Shown: in pieces, positions 58,928-64,000 of the stretch | Layout of the letters: every line of letters begins with the position of its first letter | How positions within the stretch are numbered: the stretch's first letter is position 1 | NCBI RefSeq assembly: GCF_010550245.1 | Contig: NZ_JAAGLU010000001.1 | Span: 310,001 to 374,000, forward strand | DNA: 64,000 nt | Direction: 5' to 3' | From: Streptomyces sp. SID12501 | GTDB taxonomy: Bacteria > Actinomycetota > Actinomycetes > Streptomycetales > Streptomycetaceae | Program-made: the position numbers and the translations under genes | Notes under the pieces: generated by a model | The model's input: only the letters and a program-made list of their open reading frames with translations | Database searches by the model: none | What the model was told of the DNA's origin: nothing

Positions 58928-60110
58928 GTGTGTTCCTCGGCAGCTCGTGCGGTCGTACGGGTGATGCGGGCGGTACGGGTGACGCGGCCGGCCCTGGTGT
59001 CCCGGACGGGCGGCCGGGGGAGAAGGCGACGGCGGCGGCGACCTGGGCGGCGTACGTGTCCAGGCCCTCCGCCCCGCTGCCGGGGAGGCCGGTGAGGCGG
59101 GGGAGCAGGTCGCCGAACGCGTTGACCTCGCCGACGGCGAAGCGGCGCCAGCCGACGGCCGGCAGCAGATCGACACCGACACACAGGGTTCCGGGGAAGC
59201 AGGCCGCGGCCTGCTCACTCGCTTCGAGGGCCGCGGCCCACCGGTCACCGGCCAGCGCCCGAACGGCCGCCAGGTCGCCGCGTGTCCCGCCCAGATGCAG
59301 ATTCGTCAGCGGGGACCGGCTGGTGCGGACCACGGCGTGGGTGGCCCGGCCGCCCACGACCACGATGCGCAGATCCGCCGACCGGCCGCCGAGCGACGCC
59401 TTCGGAAGCCACCGCTCGATGTGCAGCCCGTCCGGAGCGAGCGTGTCGACGATCGCGGCGATCTCCCGCTCCTCGGTGTAGCGGCGCACGCGCAGGGAGT
59501 TGTGGAGCCGGCCCTCCTCGGTCCGCTCCACGGACGTGGTCGCGCGGATACGGCCCGACGCGGTCGTCTCGATCGCCAGGACACCGGAGGCGGAGGAACC
59601 GTGCGCGAGCTTGACGAAGACACGCCGCAGGCCCGCCTCCTCCATGAGGCCCCGTACGTCCACCCAGTCCCGCACCGGCGCCACTCCCCCGGAAGTCGGG
59701 GACGGTGGCACCGGCACGCCCGCCCGGACGAGCCGGTCGTGACACAGCCGTTTGTCGAACATCACGGCCAGATCCACCGTGTCGTCGAGCCGTCGCCCGC
59801 CCCGCAACGAGGCCACGCACTCCACGAACCGCCCGTACCAGCGCGCGGACCCCTCAACCCGCGTCGGATCGTCCACATCGCGCAACAGGGCGTCCACCTC
59901 GGCGTTCTCCCCGGGAGAGTCGAGGCGGACGAGTTCGTCGTCGGCGAAGTCGTGTCCGCCCTCGCGCAGCATGTCGCGCCACTCGACCACGCGAGGCGTG
60001 CCGTGCCCGGCGGCCTCGGTGGCCGCGGCGAACAGGCTCACCCGACGGTTGTCCCCGTTGGCGACCACCACCCACCTCGGCGAGGCGCTCCCCGTCTCCG
60101 TGTACCGCAT
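58914..60110 (-). CDS. STM4014-family ATP-grasp-like protein
   Basis: A 398-residue protein with an ATP-grasp-like core: MFDKRLCHDRLVRAGVPVPPSP, RRVFVKLAHGSSASGVLAIE, ERWLPKASLGGRSADLRIVVVGG and a C-terminal VGEVNAFGDLLPRL. ATP-grasp enzymes join a carboxylate to an amine or thiol through an acyl phosphate. The ATG at 60110 (MRYTETGSAS) has GGGGAG at a good distance; an ATG four codons earlier (60122) is also possible. It is the second gene of the cassette. Confidence 0.85.
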   Translation of the reverse strand: MRYTETGSASPRWVVVANGDNRRVSLFAAATEAAGHGTPRVVEWRDMLREGGHDFADDELVRLDSPGENAEVDALLRDVDDPTRVEGSARWYGRFVECVASLRGGRRLDDTVDLAVMFDKRLCHDRLVRAGVPVPPSPTSGGVAPVRDWVDVRGLMEEAGLRRVFVKLAHGSSASGVLAIETTASGRIRATTSVERTEEGRLHNSLRVRRYTEEREIAAIVDTLAPDGLHIERWLPKASLGGRSADLRIVVVGGRATHAVVRTSRSPLTNLHLGGTRGDLAAVRALAGDRWAAALEASEQAAACFPGTLCVGVDLLPAVGWRRFAVGEVNAFGDLLPRLTGLPGSGAEGLDTYAAQVAAAVAFSPGRPSGTPGPAASPVPPASPVRPHELPRNTHATV

Positions 60111-60163
60111 GCCGCTCCCCATCCCCCTGTGTGCCTTGGCTGCTTCGTCCGGACGCCGGTGTG

Positions 60164-61132
60164 CTACTCGCCCACCGAGACGAAGCGCCAGACCTCGCCG
60201 TCGTCGTCCTCGTCGGAGTCGGCGTCCTCGGGATCGGCGTCGACCTCCACACCGGCGGGCTCCAGGGTCTCCAGCAGCCGGGTGCGCAGCGCCTCACTGA
60301 GGTAGTTGTGGTGCAGGTCGAGCTTCTTCAGATGCGTCAACGGCTGACCGGTCAGCAGCGCCGTCGCACCGTCGTCGGTGAGCACGCCCATCGACACGTC
60401 GAGCACCTCCAGACGCGCCACCACCGGGGCGGACGCGAGCGCCGTACAGATGGCGTCCTGGATCTCGCTGTTGCGCAGGGCGAGACGCGTGAGGTTCGGC
60501 AGCCTGGTGCCCGCGAAGAAGGGCTCCAGGTCGGCCACGTCGGCATCGCCGCCGTACTCGGACGTGCCGAGCCACAGGTCGAGTTCGACCAGGGCGGACA
60601 GATCGCTGCCCGCGACACCGCGCACCACCTCGACGGGCATGCCGCCGGTCTCCACCGTCAGTTTGCGCAGCCGCTCGTGACGGACGGCGGTGAGGACCAG
60701 GTCGTTGCCCCCGCGGACTCCGAACTCCTCCAGGTCGGGAAAGGCTTCCAGGAGAGGAGTGACGTCGCCCTGGTTGATCCAGGAGATCTCGCTCTCCTCC
60801 ATCACGATGTCGGCCAGGAACAGGCCGCACAGGGCGGGCAGTTGGTCGCGAGCCGCCACCAGAGCGCCGATCACGGCGTCGGGGCCGCTCTCGTTGACGT
60901 CGCTCCACGTGCCGACGATCAGCGCGCGGACGCGCTGGGTGTCGACGGTCTCCAGGAAGCGGGCGAAGGCCTGCTCCCACTGCTCCTTGGAGTCGTAGGG
61001 GTCCACGGCGATGCGCCAGGCGACGGACTCGGGCGACGGAAGGGCGGACACGTCCGTCGACGCGTCACCGGCGTCGGGGAAGGTGAAGGCCGGAAGGCCG
61101 TGGAATTCCCCGAGGTGGCTACCGATGGTCAT
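60164..61132 (-). CDS. STM4015-family leucine-rich-repeat-like protein
   Basis: A 322-residue protein, probably the first gene of the operon. The middle and C-terminal parts carry LRR-like repeats (LVELDLWLG, LPNLTRLALRNSEI, LEVLDVSMG, LKKLDLHHNYLS), after an N-terminal domain (SVAWRIAVDPYDSKEQWEQAFARFLE). The C-terminus is an acidic tail (EDADSDEDDDGE). It presumably binds another cassette member. The ATG at 61132 is the first downstream of a divergent promoter region. Confidence 0.86.
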   Translation of the reverse strand: MTIGSHLGEFHGLPAFTFPDAGDASTDVSALPSPESVAWRIAVDPYDSKEQWEQAFARFLETVDTQRVRALIVGTWSDVNESGPDAVIGALVAARDQLPALCGLFLADIVMEESEISWINQGDVTPLLEAFPDLEEFGVRGGNDLVLTAVRHERLRKLTVETGGMPVEVVRGVAGSDLSALVELDLWLGTSEYGGDADVADLEPFFAGTRLPNLTRLALRNSEIQDAICTALASAPVVARLEVLDVSMGVLTDDGATALLTGQPLTHLKKLDLHHNYLSEALRTRLLETLEPAGVEVDADPEDADSDEDDDGEVWRFVSVGE

Positions 61133-61412
61133 GCGTGCCTGCTCCCTGATGCTGAGACCGCTGGGTCGGCTGTCGTGGTGCTGGTCCTGGCGCGCGCCGA
61201 TCGCATCCAGGTAGTGGAGTTCTACCAAGCCCCACTGACAACGCCGCGAACTGGGGCCTCCCGCACGGCCCAACGGCCCTTGGGTGAGCGGCAGCTGACC
61301 GGACGCCACACATGGGCCACGACGGCCCGGCCCGGCAGCCAGGACCGATTGTCAGTGCCCGCCTCTACGGTCGTTCCATGGCACACGGCGTGCCGCATCG
61401 GGAGGGAGACCC
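61133..61412. promoter_or_regulatory. Divergent promoter region of STM4015-type operon and 61.4-kb gene
   Basis: 280 bp between divergent genes. It must contain the start of the six-gene operon and probably that of the small 61.4-kb gene. No dyad or RNA is evident by eye. Confidence 0.4.
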
Positions 61413-61739
61413 ATGTACCGGCAAGGAGACGTTCTGATCGTGGCGCTGGCCGAGGGCGCGGTGCCGGAGTACGCGGTCGACGCGGCGTCCGAACCGCGTG
61501 ACGGCCGCGGCAGACTCGTCCTGGCCCTCGGTGAAGTCACCGGACACGCCCATGCGGTGGCGGGTCCGGGACGCCTGATCCGGGAGGCGGGGGTGTTCGG
61601 GCCGATGCTGCTGCACGTGCCCGAGGGTGCGCGTGTCGTGCACGAGGAGCATGCGGCGATCTCGCTCCCGAAGGGCTGGTACAGGGTGATCCGGCAGCGG
61701 GAGTACATCCCGGGTTCGGTGCGCGTCGTCGCCGACTGA
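61413..61739 (+). CDS. Small hypothetical protein, partner of DUF6745 gene
   Basis: A 108-residue soluble protein (MYRQGDVLIVALAEGAVPEY, then GEVTGHAHAVAGPGRL and VVHEEHAAISLPKGWYRVIRQREY). I do not recognise a characterised family, but the compact beta-rich look with conserved His and Tyr residues and a good start (GGGAGACCC before ATG) make it credible. It is followed on the same strand by a DUF6745 gene. Such pairs occur in other actinobacteria. Confidence 0.72.
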   Translation: MYRQGDVLIVALAEGAVPEYAVDAASEPRDGRGRLVLALGEVTGHAHAVAGPGRLIREAGVFGPMLLHVPEGARVVHEEHAAISLPKGWYRVIRQREYIPGSVRVVAD

Positions 61740-61820
61740 CAGCACGGGGCAAGCGGGGGAAGCGAAGGACCGGGCGGCACGGGGATGCGGCCGGGCACAG
61801 CACTGGGGAGAGGAACGGCG

Positions 61821-62849
61821 TTGAAGGATCAGGGCAGTTGGCGGGCGGCGGCGGCAGCGACGGGACCGGGGGACCGGGCGGCGGCAGAGGAAGGCGTCCG
61901 ACTCGCCTACCGGCGCGCGGGACTGCCGGAACCCGAGCGCATTCTGTGGGCGCGCTCGCCCCGTGAGGCGGTGCGGATGCTCATGGCGGCCACTCACCCG
62001 GACGGTTCGGCGCTCGGCCCCCTCGGCGCAGGTGCCCGCAACGCCGTGCTGGGCGCGCCCTGGGCCGCCGAGCGTGAGCGGCTGCACGCGCGGTTGGGGC
62101 CGGAGCTGTGGAGCGGGCACTGGCGGGCCACGGGAGCGGGCCTGTGGGAGTCGACCCGCACCCTGGTCGACCGGGTGCGGGCGGGAATCGTCGAGGAACT
62201 GGCCGCCGACCGCAAGGAGGAGACACAGGTCCGGCTGCTGCTTCTGGACGCCGCGCTGGGACAGCACGACGCGGCCTGGCTGTGCGCGTTCGAGTCCGGC
62301 GACGACAGCCCCCTGGCGGGCCTCGCCGCGGTGGCGCGCGACGCGGGCTGGTGGTGGCCCTACGAGAGGACGGCGATCGTCAGCGAACGCCCTCTGGCCC
62401 TGCACCGCGACGAAGCGGGCCGCCTGGACCGCGGCGACGGCCCGGCGCTCGGCTACGCGGACGGGTTCGAGCTGTACGCCTGGCGCGGCATGCCCGTGCC
62501 ACGGGACTTCCTGGACGAGCTGGCCGAGCTGACCCCGGAGCGGATCCGCGCCGAGGAGAACGCCGAACTCCGCCGGGTGATGCTGGAGTACTACGGCTAC
62601 GACCGGTACCTGGACGAGTCCGGCGCGACACCCGTCCACCGTGACGAGACGGGGGTGCTGTGGCGGGTCGAACTCGTCGGCGACGAGGACGTGGTCATGG
62701 TCGAGGTCGTCAACTCCACACCGGAGCCGGACGGTACGAGCCGCACCTACTGGCTGAGGGTGCCGCCGACGACCCGCACGGCCCGCGAGGGAGTGGCCTG
62801 GACGTTCGGTATCGGCGCGGAGGTGTACGAGCCGTTGCGGCAGACGTGA
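61821..62849 (+). CDS. DUF6745 domain protein
   Basis: A 342-residue protein if read from the TTG at 61821, which follows GGGGAGAGG at good spacing. An ATG at 61785 would add 12 residues. The C-terminal DUF6745 region is recognised from SERPLALHRDEAGRLDRGDGPAL, YGYDRYLDESGATPVHRDETG and VVNSTPEPDGTSRTYWLRVPP. The N-terminal part (about 1-180) is helical. No function is known for the family. It lies 81 bp after the small 61.4-kb gene and may be co-transcribed with it. Confidence 0.78.
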   Translation: MKDQGSWRAAAAATGPGDRAAAEEGVRLAYRRAGLPEPERILWARSPREAVRMLMAATHPDGSALGPLGAGARNAVLGAPWAAERERLHARLGPELWSGHWRATGAGLWESTRTLVDRVRAGIVEELAADRKEETQVRLLLLDAALGQHDAAWLCAFESGDDSPLAGLAAVARDAGWWWPYERTAIVSERPLALHRDEAGRLDRGDGPALGYADGFELYAWRGMPVPRDFLDELAELTPERIRAEENAELRRVMLEYYGYDRYLDESGATPVHRDETGVLWRVELVGDEDVVMVEVVNSTPEPDGTSRTYWLRVPPTTRTAREGVAWTFGIGAEVYEPLRQT

Positions 62850-62870
62850 CCGGAAGGCCTCGGAACCACT

Positions 62871-62954
62871 GTGGTGATCCGCAACGTCGAAGGCAGCACC
62901 TACGACGGCCCCTGGACGCGGATCGACTCTGACGGCCGGACCGTCGGCACCTGA
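62871..62954 (+). other. Possible remnant reading frame
   Basis: A short open frame VVIRNVEGSTYDGPWTRIDS ending in GRTVGT and a stop, with codon use like a real gene. It is in frame with sequence starting right after the DUF6745 stop and has no ribosome site of its own. It could be the tail of a lost gene or chance. Confidence 0.25.
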
Positions 62955-63004
62955 TCCCCTCCCGGGTCGGCACCGGTACGTCGGCGCTCACGTCAGGGCT
63001 CGCC

Positions 63005-63919
63005 TCAGGGCACCCGCACCGGTGTGGTCTCCAGGAGTTCGGTGGCCATCCGGCGGGCGGGGGCCTCGGTCTGTTCCACGATGCGGTGGAAGGTCTCCTG
63101 GGCCGAGAGGGCCGGCCAGTCGGGGGGCAGATGGCCGGCGGGGAGCCGTGGGTCCGTGCGGATGGTGTCCAGCCATTCGCTGATCACGCGCAGCCGGACA
63201 CCGAGCGGGTCGTCGGAAACGGTGCCGGGCCAGGTGGACCAGCGCCTGTCGAAGTCGGCGTACCGGGCGCCGATACCGGCCAGGTCCCAGGTGTCGCGGA
63301 TCATCAGGCCGATGTCGGTGGCGTCGTCGGCCGAGGCATGGAAGATCTTGACGTGGGCGGCGAGGCCGAGCTCGGAGACGAGCGGGGAGGCGTCGATGTC
63401 GCCGGGCGCGATCCACAGTCCGCTGTACAGGGCGCCGAAGCCCGACCAGGTGAGCCGGGAGCGCAGATCGTGCCGCTGGCGCTGCCAGGACTCGGGCAGT
63501 GAGAAGCCGAGGAGCGTCCAGGTGCCGTCCCAGTCCTCGTTGACGGCACTGGTCTGCCAGAGGCGTCTCCTGCCGTCCCAGAGGATCTGTTCCGTCTGGG
63601 CGGTCAGGCCGAAGTACATCCTGCGTCCCTGGCGCTGGCGCTGCAGCAGATCTCGGTTCACCATGCGGGTGAGGGTGGACCTGACGGCGTGTTCCCCGAC
63701 TCCGGCGCGGGCGAGCACATCGATGATGCTGCCCGAGTACACGTGTCCGAGTCCCTCCTCCAGGACGTAGCTGCCGAACAGGGCGAACATGAGCGACTGG
63801 GGGCGCGGCTGCGGTCCGGCGGGGGTTTCCTCCGCGGCCTTGGTGTTCTCGTCGTGCACGTCGGAAAGGGTACGGCCGCCCTGCGGATCCCCGACGTCAG
63901 GGGGTATGGGCGAGGTCAC
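63005..63919 (-). CDS. PaaX-family transcriptional regulator
   Basis: A 304-residue regulator with the PaaX layout. An N-terminal winged helix (QSLMFALFGSYVLEEGLGHVYSGSIIDVLARAGVGEHAVRSTLTRM) is followed by a central domain (WTLLGFSLPESWQRQRHDLRSRLTWSGFGALYSGLWIAPG) and a C-terminal helical domain. Family members repress phenylacetate or other catabolic genes and respond to an acyl-CoA ligand. The start is a GTG at 63919; one at about 63862 (VHDENTKAAEE) would fit homologues that start nearer the HTH. The target lies outside the window to the right or is unlinked. Confidence 0.88.
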   Translation of the reverse strand: MTSPIPPDVGDPQGGRTLSDVHDENTKAAEETPAGPQPRPQSLMFALFGSYVLEEGLGHVYSGSIIDVLARAGVGEHAVRSTLTRMVNRDLLQRQRQGRRMYFGLTAQTEQILWDGRRRLWQTSAVNEDWDGTWTLLGFSLPESWQRQRHDLRSRLTWSGFGALYSGLWIAPGDIDASPLVSELGLAAHVKIFHASADDATDIGLMIRDTWDLAGIGARYADFDRRWSTWPGTVSDDPLGVRLRVISEWLDTIRTDPRLPAGHLPPDWPALSAQETFHRIVEQTEAPARRMATELLETTPVRVP

Positions 63920-64000
63920 GGGGACATCTGGCCGACGGGGCCGCGGATTCGCATACGGGGCTGCACGAACGGAACTCCTTTTTGCCTGGGCCTCGCCGGC

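Noticed and set aside
1..64000. tRNA genes, rRNA, insertion sequences, prophage or attachment sites
   Set aside because: No cloverleaf, transposase, integrase or flanking direct repeats were seen on reading through both strands.

Overview
The window is high-GC, densely coded actinobacterial chromosome, almost certainly Streptomyces. Supporting signs are the G/C-rich third codon positions, rare TTA (bldA-type) codons confined to a few genes, a class-E-type LAXTG sortase signal, an IdeR/DmdR-like iron box, and Streptomyces families such as DUF6479, DUF6629, DUF6745 and GAF-LuxR regulators. I see no tRNA, rRNA, insertion sequence, prophage or CRISPR array.

Region 1 (1-26 kb) is a secondary-lipid gene cluster. 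From 24.8 kb down to 1.85 kb one long minus-strand operon encodes a free acyl carrier protein, a free thioesterase, PfaA (KS-MAT-three ACPs-KR-PS-DH), a PfaC-like protein (KS-CLF-AT-two FabA-type dehydratase units), PfaD (enoyl reductase), two large acyl-CoA dehydrogenases, a 4'-phosphopantetheinyl transferase and an FAD oxidoreductase. This is a complete polyunsaturated-fatty-acid-synthase-type assembly line. It lacks the acylglycerolphosphate acyltransferase module that I associate with myxobacterial versions, and carries its own release and tailoring genes. An AraC regulator with a TTA codon lies just upstream, with a divergent IclR regulator. At the left edge a DHA2-type exporter and a DUF3291 protein face a MerR regulator across a 15-bp-arm palindrome.

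Region 2 (27-42 kb) is mixed metabolism: a frameshifted gene, a TauD-type dioxygenase, a luciferase-like monooxygenase, a metallophosphoesterase, an MHYT membrane sensor, a DeoR/LacI hybrid regulator heading a hydroxyacid dehydrogenase-DUF2264 pair, a YrdC-type protein, a methyltransferase, a frameshifted DUF6629 gene and an acetate-type symporter with its DUF485 partner.

Region 3 (42-52 kb) holds a ferredoxin-NADP reductase under a probable iron box, a sortase-anchored DUF1996 protein and an ethylene-forming-enzyme locus. The enzyme aligns almost residue for residue with Pseudomonas syringae EFE and keeps the metal, 2-oxoglutarate and arginine-binding residues. Two paralogous GAF-LuxR regulators and a SnoaL-like protein follow. 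The EFE gene and both regulators each have a TTA codon near the 5' end. A 19-bp motif (CTACCCCC-N3-TGAGGGGG) occurs upstream of both EFE and the second regulator, which suggests a developmentally controlled 2OG oxygenase/ethylene module.

Region 4 (52-64 kb) has a DEAD-box helicase with a strong leader hairpin, an HD phosphohydrolase, and an overlapping operon of five STM4011-STM4015-type genes (two radical SAM proteins, a phosphatase-superfamily hydrolase, an ATP-grasp-like protein, a leucine-rich-repeat-like protein) plus a sixth hypothetical gene. The window ends with a DUF6745 pair and a PaaX regulator.
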